64,000 nucleotides of DNA. Source: Calliopum simillimum (lineage: Eukaryota > Arthropoda > Insecta > Diptera > Lauxaniidae). The translations under genes were made by a program, and so were the position numbers. Shown in pieces: positions 44,401 through 54,785 of this stretch. Positions within the stretch are counted from its first letter, which is position 1; each line of letters opens with the position of its first letter. The notes beneath the pieces were generated by a model. The model had not been told where the DNA came from. It saw only the letters and a program-made list of their open reading frames with translations, and searched no databases. Where the stretch lies: contig OX638371.1 of assembly GCA_951812925.1 (NCBI GenBank), positions 43,312,101 to 43,376,100 on the forward strand. The letters are read 5' to 3'.

Positions 44401-45224
44401 TTGAAAATGAAAGCTTTTTCTTCTTCTGAAACTTTGGAAACATTAAGTTTTCGTAAAACTGAAGTTGAAGATAGATCTAAATGTAATAAATAGCGCAATT
44501 CAAGTATTACTGTAATAAAAACGCCTCTCCAAAGGAATTCTACTTTTAATGTCGTTTTATTTTTACCTCTTTGAGTTCAGAATCATCTTAAATCTCTTCC
44601 CCATTTTTAACATCAAAATTGTAAGATAAACATCTCGCAAGCATACTATACGTAGATTATTGTGTTTCGCATATCGCTGCGGTATGATTTTTCGTGCGTG
44701 GGCCGTGAATAAAAAATTTATTGCTCCATAAATACTTAACTCTCCATTCTCAAATTTGGACAGTATTTAAAAAAATGATTTTGCAACTTATTTTAATGAA
44801 AAAAAGCAAACAAATCAAGTCTGAATTTGAAAAAAATCTATTTATTTACAAATTTTTCCTTTTTTTCATTTAAAAAATTGGAAAATTGAATTTTTGTATA
44901 TGTCATTTTTATAACTCCGCTTGATATTGAAGTAGAAGCGATTGAAAAAAATGACTTTTTTACAACCGCCAAACTTCAAAATTTTTTTCTCAAAAATTCT
45001 GCGAAATATATTAAAATAAAAAAATACGTACCTAATATTTTTACCTGCTGCGTCGTAAAAAAATGTTTGAACAAAAAAAAATTTTGGTTGCAAATTATGT
45101 GTGGAATGCCACATATATAGATTTGAACATTTCTCTAAATATTTTTACGAAAAACCAGAAAAGAAGACAATAGCTTTCTGTGTGATACAAAAAAACAAAA
45201 ACCCAAAGTCATAACTTTACAAAA

Positions 45225-45606
45225 AACTCAGAGCTTGCATTTGTAGTTCTTAGTGTCTGAGTAAAATTTAGTTTCATTATCTCAAAAAACGCTTTCAGTA
45301 TAGCGTTTTGAAGTTTTTGCTTATATGGGAAGTGCCAAGCCTTCTTGTACGCCCAGGTTTTGCTCAGAGCTTGCGCTTACAATTTGCAGTATTTATATGT
45401 ATTTTGGTTGCATTGTCGTCAAAAATACTCCGTTGACCGATTTCGCTCATTTTCAATCCCACAAGCTAACTTTGACGACGGAGGCAGTGTACCAAATTTC
45501 TTTGAATTATCTTGCTCAGTTTTCCCAAAAAATGTATGTCCACACACAGCCAGCCAGACAGACGGACATGGCTATATCGACTCAGGAGGTGACGCTGATT
45601 AAGAAT
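45225..45606 (+). repeat. Dispersed fly repeat
   Basis: Third copy of the family at 680-970 and 21270-21470, here continuing into the widespread dipteran tract 'cagacggacatggctatatcg' and 'gacgctgatta'. After the inserted palindrome the same repeat resumes at about 47530 ('tgtacttttctatatctgccacg', 'gaatataccctgggtaaagg'). Confidence 0.75.
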
Positions 45607-45610
45607 ATAT

Positions 45611-47529
45611 GAATGGGTTTATTTGAAAGTGGAATAAGTCCAATTCCGGAAAAATTGAGCTTATGGTAGTTATAGCTAGCTATATATGTCCTCTTTTTAT
45701 ATTGAAAATTACAGACTCGTTAGACCACGATTTCATCAAAAATTACTCAAAACAACTTTTCATGAAAAACATTTTTACAAAAATGATTTTTTTGAAAGTG
45801 GAATAAGTCCATTTTTTCATCTTCTGCTATGCAGAAAATTTTGCTTTTAAATCAATTTAAAAATATTGGCAAGCGCTATTAAACCGGTGTTAAGTGTTTA
45901 CCACTGTAAATTAATCAAATTTTGTTATGCTGTAAAAATTTTTACAAGTGTAATAGAAAATAGCTGAGTTTTTTTGGTCTGAATGGACTTATTCCACTTT
46001 CATTTATAATAAATTTAAAAATTTGTTATACTTTTGTATGACTTATTCCATTTTTACTCACAAAATATTTTGTAAATTAAAGCAAAGGAAAATTAAAACT
46101 TAGAAAAATTTTACTTTAAAAACTGTTGTTGTTTCTTTTCTTTTCTTCTTGCTCAAGTAGGGCTCTGAAAATTGGTTACAACAACAACAAAAACAAAAGT
46201 TCTTGTCGGACCTACTTTCGGAGATATAGCCATCGGAAGATCGAGATATATTTTTTATAAAAATTATTATAAGTTGAGAACCCCTGAAAGGATTTTAATA
46301 ATATTAGTTTCATACGAAAGATATGTTAATTTACTACAAAATTTATTCAAAAAAAATTTTAGTCCGAGTCGTGGTTTTAGAGATATTGCAAATTTTCAGA
46401 AATTTCGACCATTTTTTTTTTTAAAGCACTATTTTTCCAAAAACTGTATCATTAATGCATAGTTTTAGTAACATATTATAAAAGCTCAATTTATTACCTT
46501 TAATTTGACATGTAATTTGTACTTGATTTCTTGCATTAGGAATTTTTTTTATAGGAAAACAAAAAAGTAAGTTGTTGGAAAACATCGGAAGAGTCTACAT
46601 GAATCGGAATCAATCGAAAACTATCTAAAAACATCGTTATTGTTGTTTTTATTGCTGTTATTGTTATTTTTGTAGTTGCTATTATTGTTGTTCTTGTAAT
46701 GTATTACTAAATTTCATGAACATTTCTTTGGTTCACTTTTTTGTTTTCCTTTAAAAAAATATGATAATGCAAGAAATCAGGTACAAATTATATGTCAAAT
46801 TAAAGGTAATAAATTGGGCTTTTATAATATGTTGCTAAAACTATGCATTAATGATACAGTTTTTGGAAAAATAGTGGTTTAAAAAAAAAAAAAAAATGGT
46901 CAAAATTTCTGAAAATCTGCAATATCTATAAAACCACGACTCGGATTAAAAATTTTTGTAGGTTGATTTTGTAGCAAGTTAACATATCTTTTGTATGACA
47001 CTTATATTATTAAAATCCTTTCAGGCGTTCCCAACTTCTAATAATTTTTATAAAAGATATATCTCAATCTTCCGATGGCTATATCTCCGAAAGTAGGTCC
47101 GACAAGAACTATTTCTTTTTGTTGTTGTTTTGACCAATATTTAGAGCCCTGCTTGAGCAAAAAGAAAAGAAAAGAAACAACAACAGTTTTTAAAGTAAAA
47201 TTTTTCTAAGTTTTAATTTTCCTTTGCTTTAATTTACAAAATATTTTGTGAGTAAAAATGGAATAAGTCATACAAAAGTATAACAAATTTTTAAATTTAT
47301 TATAAATGAAAGTGGAATAAATCCATTCAGACCAAAAAAACTCAACTATTTTCTATTACACTTGTAAAATTTTTTACAGCATAACAAAATTTGATTAATT
47401 TACAGTGGTAAACACTTAACACCGGTTTAATAACGCTTGCCAATATTTTTAAATTGAGTCGTACGCAAACCCTTCAATATCTCAGCTTATGAAAAAGTGG
47501 ACTTATTCCACTTTCAAAAAAACCCATTC
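45611..47529. mobile_element. 1.9-kb near-palindrome with repeated GAAAGTGGAATAAGTCC motif
   Basis: The ends GAATGGGTTT are inverted, flanked by ATAT (45607-45610, 47530-47533). Removing the element restores the dispersed fly repeat. The arms are near-identical for about 700 bp (about 45850-46560 against 46740-47460), including 'aaaccggtgttaagtgttt', 'gaaaattaaaacttagaaaa' and 'cctactttcggagatatagcc'. The motif GAAAGTGGAATAAGTCC or its complement occurs near both ends and again inside each arm. A related shorter palindrome lies at 48.6-49.7 kb. No coding capacity. Confidence 0.75.
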
Positions 47530-47885
47530 ATATGTACTTTTCTATATCTGCCACGCCTCCTTTTCTGCGTTACAAACGAAAGAACAAAGTGAATATACCC
47601 TGGGTAAAGGGTATAAAAATACTCTTTTATTTATCTCTTATAACTGTCATATCTCACGCAAATTTCAGCCGATTTCTATGGACTTTCCTCTTTGTTTTTT
47701 TGTAAAAATATTGGGCGAATTTTGAATATAAAACATAAATTGTTTGCTTCGATACTAAAATTTCTAAAAGTTTTTTTTTTTTTTACAAACGGCGGTCTCT
47801 AGAGGACAAACTGGTAGCTGTGAGAGAAATTATAGCAGAGTATATTTTCTAAAATTTTTGTGAGATAATTGAGTACATTTCTTTC
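47530..47885. repeat. Dispersed repeat continuing from 45.6 kb
   Basis: Continuation of the fly repeat, then a segment shared with about 54990-55240 ('aactgtcatatctc-c', 'aaatttcagc-gattt', 'tctag-ggacaaac'). No gene. Confidence 0.5.
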
Positions 47886-48589
47886 GGTTTTAAGGGTATA
47901 CTCTTGTAAGCTGAAAAGTGCTTCAAATATTAAATCGTTAGTTTTTAAATGCACAAATTGCATTAAAAACAATAAAAAGCCATTCAATCACAGGGCAGAT
48001 GATCCAAAGTGTCCCAGTCGTGCAGAATATCTCGAGCTGAGAAGTCGTTTAACTAAAGCTTTATTACGGAATAAGACATCATTTAACAATGTTGATTCGC
48101 CACAAGCATATGTGAAAGATGTTCAAAGCAGCTTTTTTCCATCTCAATCTAAATCAAGCTACGCAGATGCAGTTAAATCTAAACCAACACCACTACACTC
48201 AAAAAAATATGACGGTAAAAACAACAAATTTAACAGTAAAAACAATTGTAAAAACAGTCAAAAAGACTCCCATTACATTTACAGTCATTTTAACTGGAAA
48301 TTGTAGGTCATTTTTTTTTACTGTCTTTTACAATTTATTGCAACCGACAGTCAAAAATTACAGTCAAATGACAAAAACTGTTTTTTATCAAATGACTGTA
48401 AATCGCAGTTATTTAAATGGTTTTACAGTCAAAAATTCAATTACTGTTTTTTCTAGATTAACTGTAATTTACAGTTATTTTAATTGTTTTAAAGTCAAAA
48501 TTAAATAACGAATTTTTTTTTTTTTTATTTATTGATTTATTCATCTAGTGCAGCTTACATTTTATAAAAATTTATTGAAAATACAGTAG

Positions 48590-49680
48590 TTTGTGTAGTT
48601 TATATTTAAAGGAAAAATTTTACTTTAGCGACTGTTGTTGTTTTTTAGTTTTGCCCAAATAGGGCTCTAGAAATTAATTACAACAACAACAACAAAAAGT
48701 TCGGGTCGAACCTACTTTCGGAGATATTGCCATTGCAAGATCGGGATATATCTTTAATAAAAATCAGTATAAGTTGGGAACCCCTGGATGGATTTTGAAA
48801 ATATTGATGTTATATGAAATGTATTTTACCGGACTTTATAATTGCTCTACAAAATTTTCCAATTTGAGTGACAGTTTTCGAGATATGAGAATTTTTCAAA
48901 AATTCACCCCATTTTTTTCCGAAAAAATCGTTATTTTTCCATCTTTAATAAATTTCTATAGAAAAAACAAAAATGACCCAAATCAATTTTCTTGAAATTA
49001 GGAACTTTTAACAACAACAATGCCAGAACAGACAACAAATACAACAACTTTACTACTACTTAAACAACAGTAATTTTAAATAAGAGTAGGGGTAAATGGA
49101 GGGCCTACGGCCGCAGCTCAGAGTTTAAAACTCCCAAAAATCCAACACTGGCTTTGCGGTGGCCTTCGGCCGAGGATCAGTCCATCATATATCCAATACA
49201 TAGTTTGGTAGCCAAATTGAGTTGTTGTTGTAGTAGTTAAGTTGTTGTTGTTCTGGCATTCTTGTTAAAAGTTCCTAGTTTCAAGGAAGTTATTTGGTCT
49301 ATTTTTGCTTTTTTCTATAGAAATTTATTAATGATGCAATTTCAAATACATGTTGCATATCAAATGAAAGGAAATAAATTGGGCTTTCTAATTTAGTTAT
49401 AAAAGTTATAGGTTAATAATACATTTTTTGGGAAAAATAAGGTTTTTTTGGGGAAAAAAAATGGGGTGAATTTTTGAAAAATTGTCCTATCTCGAAAACT
49501 ATGACTCAAATTGAAAAATTTTTTAAAGCAATTACAAAGTCCGATAAAATACCTTTAATATGACATCAATATTTTTAAAATGCATTCAGGGGTTCCCAAC
49601 TTATACCGTTTTTTATAAAAGATATATCCAGATCTTCCGATGGCTATATCTCCGAAAGTAGACCCGTTCAGACATTTTTG
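48590..49680. repeat. Palindrome related to the 45.6-47.5 kb element
   Basis: The arms (about 48600-49015 and 49255-49680) share with the larger palindrome the phrases 'gaacctactttcggagatat' and 'aagttgggaacccctg', followed by 'acaacaacaac' tracts. The centre (about 49095-49200) contains two inverted-like GC-rich phrases, 'gggcctacggccgcagctc' and 'ggtggccttcggccgagga', which are unusual in this A+T-rich window. Confidence 0.65.
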
Positions 49681-49856
49681 ATTGCATAGTCTTTCTTAGA
49701 ATTAAAAACTTAACAAACCAAACTAGGTTTAAAAAAAAAATATTAACAGTCGCTAATCTAACGTTAAGCAAAAACAAATTCTATCAAATTAAACATCGCC
49801 TATAATGAGTTGTGTTACGCACACAGCCAACATTTGAAAAACACACAGCAACCAAC

Positions 49857-50775
49857 CTATATTTTGTGAAGAAATGTGTACCAGAATGTCCCTCCGTATT
49901 CGGTAGGCATTGTACTTTAAACTTAGCCAAGTCTTTGTGAGAATGTTCCTTATACCAGATGAATGCAGGTGTTGCAGGTTCTTGTGCGCTTTTCAGTAAA
50001 ATATCTATTTTTGGAAAAAAAAGAAACCAAATTAGATTATTCCACATAACAAATCACATATTTTATACTTACTCTTCACCCTCGCCCATTTTTGTTGTCG
50101 CTTCAATAGATATTCTGTATTTAGTATTTGGTTTTAAGCCGTCCATTTTCATTGCCGTTCTATTGGGATCGGTAATGTGTGGCTCGTATTCACGTCGCTC
50201 ACCCACAAAGGTGCTTTTAACCTCTTCGAAATAAATTTTATTACCAGTGAGTTTGCCATTAGGACTTAATGGTTTCTTCCGTGTTAATCAAAAAGTCGGT
50301 GAACCTTACGTGTATCAAAATCAATTACGGCGCTGGGTGGGCCATTGAAACGTCCATTATAGACAAGCACACGCGCGAAATTCTTAGAATCGGGCTTAAA
50401 TTGTGTTACTAATATTTGACTGCTTCTCTCTCCTGTTCAGTCCACTTTTGAATTTTATAACCCTTGAAATGACCACGCACAGATTCTACACTGACGGGAT
50501 TTCAACCGAGTACGGCTGAAGTTGCGCTCGTATTTTGAATCATTGTAAAGTTGGTCGGAGTTTCTAGGGATCTTGCATGAAAAACAATAAAAACAATTTC
50601 AATATTTTCACTTTTTTGGAATTCTGTACATTGTTAATCAAACTTACGATCTTCTCCGGAATAGCCGAAAATTTCTTCTGCGTCCACTTTGGATTCACTA
50701 CTTTAATCAAAGTTTCAGTATAAACAAGGGTGCGTTCACTTTGCCGAATTTTTAGCGACTTTGTTATTTGCAAAG
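49857..50775 (-). pseudogene. Nrg: Neuroglian (L1-family cell adhesion molecule) fragment with introns, decayed
   Basis: The minus strand reads fibronectin-type-III sequence that I recognise as fly Neuroglian. The pieces, in order, are: ESKVDAEEIFGYSGED ending at a GTAAGT donor (exon end 50648); after a 66-bp intron (50582-50647), LETPTNFTMIQNTSATSAVL, then ESVRGHFKGYKIQKWTE, QFKPDSKNFARVLVYNGRF and GPPSAVIDFDT; KKPLSPNGKLTG, FVGERREYEPHITDP, KMDGLKPNTKYRISIEATTK up to a donor at 50071; after a 67-bp intron (50005-50071), PATPAF, LAKFKVQ and LPNTEGHSGTHFF up to a donor at 49856. Retained introns show a genomic, not mRNA-derived, copy. Decay includes a TGG-to-TAG change before NPVSVESV, frameshifts and an internal deletion near 50285-50305. 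It is non-functional as protein. Confidence 0.85.
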
Positions 50776-50779
50776 GGCT

Positions 50780-51480
50780 AGTTTACATAGACATTCATAA
50801 TTAAAATAATCATATATTTGGTGATTATTTTAATCCTGAAATAAATGAGCAAACGATGCCACGAAATCAAACAGAGTTGTGTTTTAAAGTATTTCACAAA
50901 AACAGAGTTGGGTTGTAAAATGTTTCACAATTTTTTCCTTTTGGGAGTAAAATAATACAGTTTTCGTGAAGAAATCTACGAGATGGATGAAATAAGTGGT
51001 TAATAGCAACATAATTTGAGAGTCTATACAAAATTAACTCACAGTTTGACACAATTTTGTTGCATGAAAAAATAATACAAAAAAGTATTAAAATTCATGA
51101 TTATAGTTGCGCAACTATCTTGTCTGAATTGAGTTTGTATAGCAAATCTCTCGTGTGGTCGCTCACTTATGCCGCTATGTAGAATCGGATAGTTGCCCAA
51201 CTATCCTGTCTGGCTCTTAATCGAGAAATTTATTAATTAAAAATAAAATTCACAGATCTTATTTTATGTCTTTTAAACAAATAAACAAATTTATTAATTT
51301 TTACACAAGAAAAGACTTGCTAACTTAGATAAAAAATTTTTATTTTATCAAAGTTTTTTAAAGGGAAACTATTTGGCCGCGCTGAAGGTAAAATTTTAAA
51401 GTCGCGTAGTAATTCTTAATACTTTTTTGGCGTCGTATTAGATATGTGACTGATTTTGACCTCAAAATAATAGTTTTTCT
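50780..51480. other. Unassigned interior of the TA-flanked element
   Basis: A+T-rich with a short palindrome near 50800-50835 ('attaaaataatca' and complement) and a duplicated phrase 'cagagttg-gttgtaaa-tgtttcacaa'-like at about 50875 and 50905. 'agttgcgcaactatcttgtctg' (about 51107) has a near-copy at about 51190. No gene. Confidence 0.35.
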
Positions 51481-51883
51481 GACTGTTAAAAACCGTAAAT
51501 TTCCGTTATTTTATATCTCTAGAAATGACTGTAAAATTTAACTGCAAAATATATTTTACTTACCTTCACAGTAGAAATAAAAATAACTGTCGAAGAACAG
51601 TCAAAAATGTATTTTCATAGAAAAATGAGTATTTTTAAAGTAAAAATAACTACAACTGTAAAATTCAAAATTGACTGTAAATTTTGACTGTTACTTTACC
51701 TACAAATTTTTTTGAGTGTAGGCGAACAAGATTCTCTTTTTTCGATAGATGAACTTTTTCAAATCTTCACTAAAGCTACAACAGACCTTCGTCGATGCCA
51801 TTCAAAATTGAAACAATTGAATGTAATTATGGGTATGCTTAAACATGCAATATAATTGTTAAATATTAAACAGTCTTCATATA

Positions 51884-54517
51884 ATGCATTGGAATTGTCA
51901 AGGCATTACAACATTTAACGCTTCTGCACAACTCCACCACTTTCTAGTAAGCAATTCTGTTGATATAATTTCTCTAAATGAAACATTTTTGAAATCTCAT
52001 CATAAATTTCGACTCCCTGGATACAAAATTTATGGAAATGATAGAGAAACATTTGGAGGTGGTGTTGCAATTGCCATTCGATATGGAATAGAGCATTGCT
52101 TGCATAAAATTTTTCCTACCAAACTGATAGAAAATATCAGTATTTCACTGAAAATTAACAACACAAATATAATTCTTATATCTGCTTACTGTCCAAGATA
52201 CAGTAGTGATTTTTCGAGTGATCTAAATCTTCTTACGTCAGTTAACAACGATTACTTTATTATTGGCGATTTTAATGCAAAACATACTAGTTGGAATTGC
52301 AGCAACATAAACCAGTCTGGACGAGCTTTATTTAATCATCAAAATATTTCTAATTATTTTATTTATCATCCGTTAAGTCCTACTAGAATCCCACAAAATT
52401 TAAATCCTAGACTCTCTTCCACTGTCGACCTTCTTTTATCTAACTCCTCGATGTCTTTTTCTGATTTGAACGTTTTTTCTTGTGAGTTATATTCTGATCA
52501 TAATCCGATTAGTTTTTGCATAAACGAGCATACTTCTGAATCTGTAGAGTACTATCCTGATTATAAAAATACTAATTGGGAATTTTTTAAGAGTGAAATT
52601 GACAACAACATTATATCTTCTGCTTCTCTAAGCGAAGATATCACTATTTTCAATATTGAATCTCAATTACTTGAATTTTCAAATATTATAGATAACGCTA
52701 GACTACTGACGATCTCGTATAAAAGGCGTAAGCCTAACTCCTTAATTCTATCTGACGTGTGTTCTTCAATCATAGCTACTAGGAATATGTATAGAAGAAA
52801 ATTTCAAAGGAGTAGAAACCTTGGTGAAAAAACCTGTTTTCTCGCAATTATTAAGCAATTAAATCAATTAATTTCTATACATATAAATAACCTTAGAAAT
52901 GAGCAATGGACAAAATTTTTGTCGACACTAAGGGTAGGTAGTAAAAATTTTTGGAAGGTTTCGAAATATTTTACTAAAAAAAAGAAGAACATCCCCACTT
53001 TAATGGTAGGCAATTGTCAGATTACAAGCCATGTTGATAAAGCAAATGCTATAGCTGACCAATTTTCTGAAGCCCATTCCACGTCTAGTAATTCTACTCA
53101 CTCTATTGACAGATTTGTCAGTAGTTATGTAACTGGTCTAGATAGTGATCACGTTCATAATGAAGATTTACAAACTTTCACTGACGTTGTAGAAATCTTG
53201 TGCATTATAAATAATCTAAAGAGTCGAAAAGCTCCTGGTTTCGATGGAATTAATAATATTCTACTCAAAAAATTTCCAGAATCGGCTTTAAATTTTCTCG
53301 TTAAAATATTTAATTTTTGCCTTAAGTTTTCATATTTCCCCCAAATATTTAAGAAGGCTAAGGTTATACCAATATTAAAACCAAACAAAGATCCAAAACT
53401 ACCCAACAGCTATCGGCCTATTAGTTTACTTAGCAGTTTAGACAAAATTTTTGAAAAAATTATTCTTGATAGGCTCAAAAATTTTGCTGAAGAAAGCAAT
53501 GTTATAAATAGATTTCAGTTTGGATTCCGAGCGGAACATAGCACAACTCACCAAGTCAAAAGAGTGGTTAATATTATAAAAGAAAACAAACGAATAAGAA
53601 AGTCTACTGGAATTGTGTTTTTAGACATACAGAAAGCTTTTGACTCTGTTTGGCATGATGGCTTAATATATAAGTTAAATATTTTACACTGTCCATTGTA
53701 CCTAATTAAAATTATAAAAGGTTTTCTCACTAATAGATTCTTTATCGTGCAAGTGGAGGGTTTTAATTCCTCTGAAAGGCAAATTCCTGCCGGAGTGCCA
53801 CAGGGTTCAGCATTATCACCGCTTTTATATTCTCTATACACTTCTGACTTTAAATCTTCTCCTTATGTTGACTTAGCTTTTTATGCAGATGACAGCGCTT
53901 TGATAATATCGGGTAAAGTATCTAATGCTATTGTTAAAAAAATGCAGGGTGCTCTGTCCAAAGCTACTAAATATTTTGACAAGTGGAAAATTAAAGTTAA
54001 TAGTGAAAAAACCCAAGCTATAATATTTCCATTTAACAAATCTCCTAAGAGAATTCCCACTAGACCGTTTTCAGTGCAAGGGAACTTAATACCATACTCT
54101 AACTCAGTCAAGTATTTAGGAGTTATTCTTGATGAGAAGTTCATATTTAAACAGCATATAGAAAGCATCTGCATTAAAGCAACAAGATGCAGCAGAAGTC
54201 TTTATTCGCTTATGAACAAAAAATCTAAGCTAAGCATTAAAAACAAAATGCTGCTTTACAAATTATGTATTAGGCCAATTCTGACTTATGCTTGTCCAGT
54301 TTGGAAAAATTGTGCAAATACTCATTTAAAACGACTTCAAGTTATACAAAATAAGAATTTAAAAACAATTTTTGGTTTACCGCTAAGGTTTTCAACATCA
54401 GAGTTGCATACGATAGTACAAGAAAAAACGATTTCAAATGTCATTAATGATTTGAGCATGTCATTTTTTAATAAATGCAGGTTTTCAAACTACGCGCTTA
54501 TACGGAGTTTACAATAA
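51884..54517 (+). CDS. LINE ORF2: endonuclease and reverse transcriptase (Jockey type)
   Basis: An uninterrupted frame of 877 codons. Residues about 1-215 form the AP-type endonuclease (MHWNCQGI, ISLNETFL, IIGDFNAKHTSWN, YSDHNPISF). Residues about 440-715 form the reverse transcriptase (RKAPGFDGINN, SYRPISLLSSLDKIFEKII, FQFGFRAEHST, VFLDIQKAFDSVWH, GVPQGSALSPLLY, FYADDSALI, NSVKYLGVILD). The thumb and C-terminus include YACPVWKN. No RNase H follows, and the length is close to other Jockey-clade ORF2 proteins. It nicks target DNA and copies LINE RNA there. The ATG at 51884 follows the ORF1 stop by 28 bp; an in-frame TAA lies at 51860. No damage is visible, yet ORF1 is disrupted, so this copy can at most act in trans. 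Confidence 0.93.
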   Translation: MHWNCQGITTFNASAQLHHFLVSNSVDIISLNETFLKSHHKFRLPGYKIYGNDRETFGGGVAIAIRYGIEHCLHKIFPTKLIENISISLKINNTNIILISAYCPRYSSDFSSDLNLLTSVNNDYFIIGDFNAKHTSWNCSNINQSGRALFNHQNISNYFIYHPLSPTRIPQNLNPRLSSTVDLLLSNSSMSFSDLNVFSCELYSDHNPISFCINEHTSESVEYYPDYKNTNWEFFKSEIDNNIISSASLSEDITIFNIESQLLEFSNIIDNARLLTISYKRRKPNSLILSDVCSSIIATRNMYRRKFQRSRNLGEKTCFLAIIKQLNQLISIHINNLRNEQWTKFLSTLRVGSKNFWKVSKYFTKKKKNIPTLMVGNCQITSHVDKANAIADQFSEAHSTSSNSTHSIDRFVSSYVTGLDSDHVHNEDLQTFTDVVEILCIINNLKSRKAPGFDGINNILLKKFPESALNFLVKIFNFCLKFSYFPQIFKKAKVIPILKPNKDPKLPNSYRPISLLSSLDKIFEKIILDRLKNFAEESNVINRFQFGFRAEHSTTHQVKRVVNIIKENKRIRKSTGIVFLDIQKAFDSVWHDGLIYKLNILHCPLYLIKIIKGFLTNRFFIVQVEGFNSSERQIPAGVPQGSALSPLLYSLYTSDFKSSPYVDLAFYADDSALIISGKVSNAIVKKMQGALSKATKYFDKWKIKVNSEKTQAIIFPFNKSPKRIPTRPFSVQGNLIPYSNSVKYLGVILDEKFIFKQHIESICIKATRCSRSLYSLMNKKSKLSIKNKMLLYKLCIRPILTYACPVWKNCANTHLKRLQVIQNKNLKTIFGLPLRFSTSELHTIVQEKTISNVINDLSMSFFNKCRFSNYALIRSLQ

Positions 54518-54785
54518 GCAGGTTTTTTTTGTTCCTCTATTTTTTATAGTGGAACGAATAACCTGACTTCATAATTTCATTTATCTAGTGTAATTGTAAT
54601 ATTATTATAGGTTTTTAACTATCATTTTCCTATCAATTTTAATTTTATTTAATTGTTAATCATTATTATTAAATTTGAACTCATTTGCTGTAAAATCCAT
54701 AGGATTAAATCTCAAAGTTAGTAACTATTAATGTAAATATTGTACTTATGATAGTAATAAACAATAAACAACAACAACTTAAAAA

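Larger units (their letters stand above)
41519..45112. mobile_element. Long-inverted-repeat DNA element with two nested insertions
   Basis: The ends are GGGGCATTCCACACAAAATT and its near-inverse (GTGGCATTCCACACATAATT), flanked by ATATAT (41513-41518, 45113-45118). The arms match over about 370 bp or more: 'tttttacgacgcagc-ggt', 'gcagaatttttgagaaaaaaa', 'caatcgcttctact', then 'ttttttaaatgaaaaaaaggaaaa' and 'gagaatggagagttaagtat' (42185 against 44740). A 268-bp MITE (41759-42026) and a hAT-type element (42527-44272) lie inside. Superfamily not assigned. Confidence 0.7.
48196..51718. mobile_element. TA-flanked element carrying a Neuroglian gene fragment
   Basis: Perfect 13-bp inverted termini CACTCAAAAAAAT lie inside TA (48194-48195, 51719-51720). 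Both subterminal regions (48225-48505 and 51480-51700) are dense in ACAGTCA/ACAGTTA motifs in both orientations, like transposase-binding repeats. The insertion lies in LINE ORF1, and removing it with one TA restores the frame. Inside are a palindrome (about 48590-49680), the Neuroglian fragment (49857-50775) and about 0.7 kb of unassigned DNA. No transposase is present. The superfamily is unknown; TA suggests the Tc1/mariner group broadly. Confidence 0.8.
47890..51855 (+). pseudogene. LINE ORF1 (gag-like) C-terminal part, interrupted
   Basis: The visible segment includes a zinc-knuckle-like CTNC...H...C (FKCTNC, NHRADDPKCPSR), then EYLELRSRL and SYADAVKSKPTPL. The frame is cut at 48195 by the TA-flanked insertion. 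It resumes in the same frame at 51721 (GEQDSLFSIDELFQIF, TDLRRCHSK) and stops at TAA 51853-51855. Such ORF1 proteins bind LINE RNA; the zinc knuckle, Cys/His pattern and position just upstream of ORF2 fit the Jockey clade. The N-terminal part is missing through 5' truncation. Confidence 0.8.
47890..54785 (+). mobile_element. Jockey-type LINE, 5' truncated, ORF1 split by a 3.5-kb insertion
   Basis: ORF1 C-terminus, ORF2 (endonuclease plus reverse transcriptase, no RNase H) and an A-rich 3' tail ('aataaacaataaacaacaac', then poly-A near 54780) lie in order on the plus strand. The start near 47890 lacks the beginning of ORF1. Subtracting the insertion (48196-51718) the copy is about 3.4 kb. ORF2 remains open, so the copy was young when inserted into. 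Confidence 0.88.

Noticed and set aside
49857..50775. A functional Neuroglian paralogue
   Set aside because: Nonsense change, frameshifts and internal loss, only a few exons, and location inside a TA-flanked element.
53155..54174. Minus-strand frames inside LINE ORF2
   Set aside because: Shadows of the long plus-strand ORF2.
47890..54785. An LTR retrotransposon or endogenous retrovirus
   Set aside because: No LTRs, no protease or integrase; endonuclease-plus-RT order and A-rich tail are those of a LINE.
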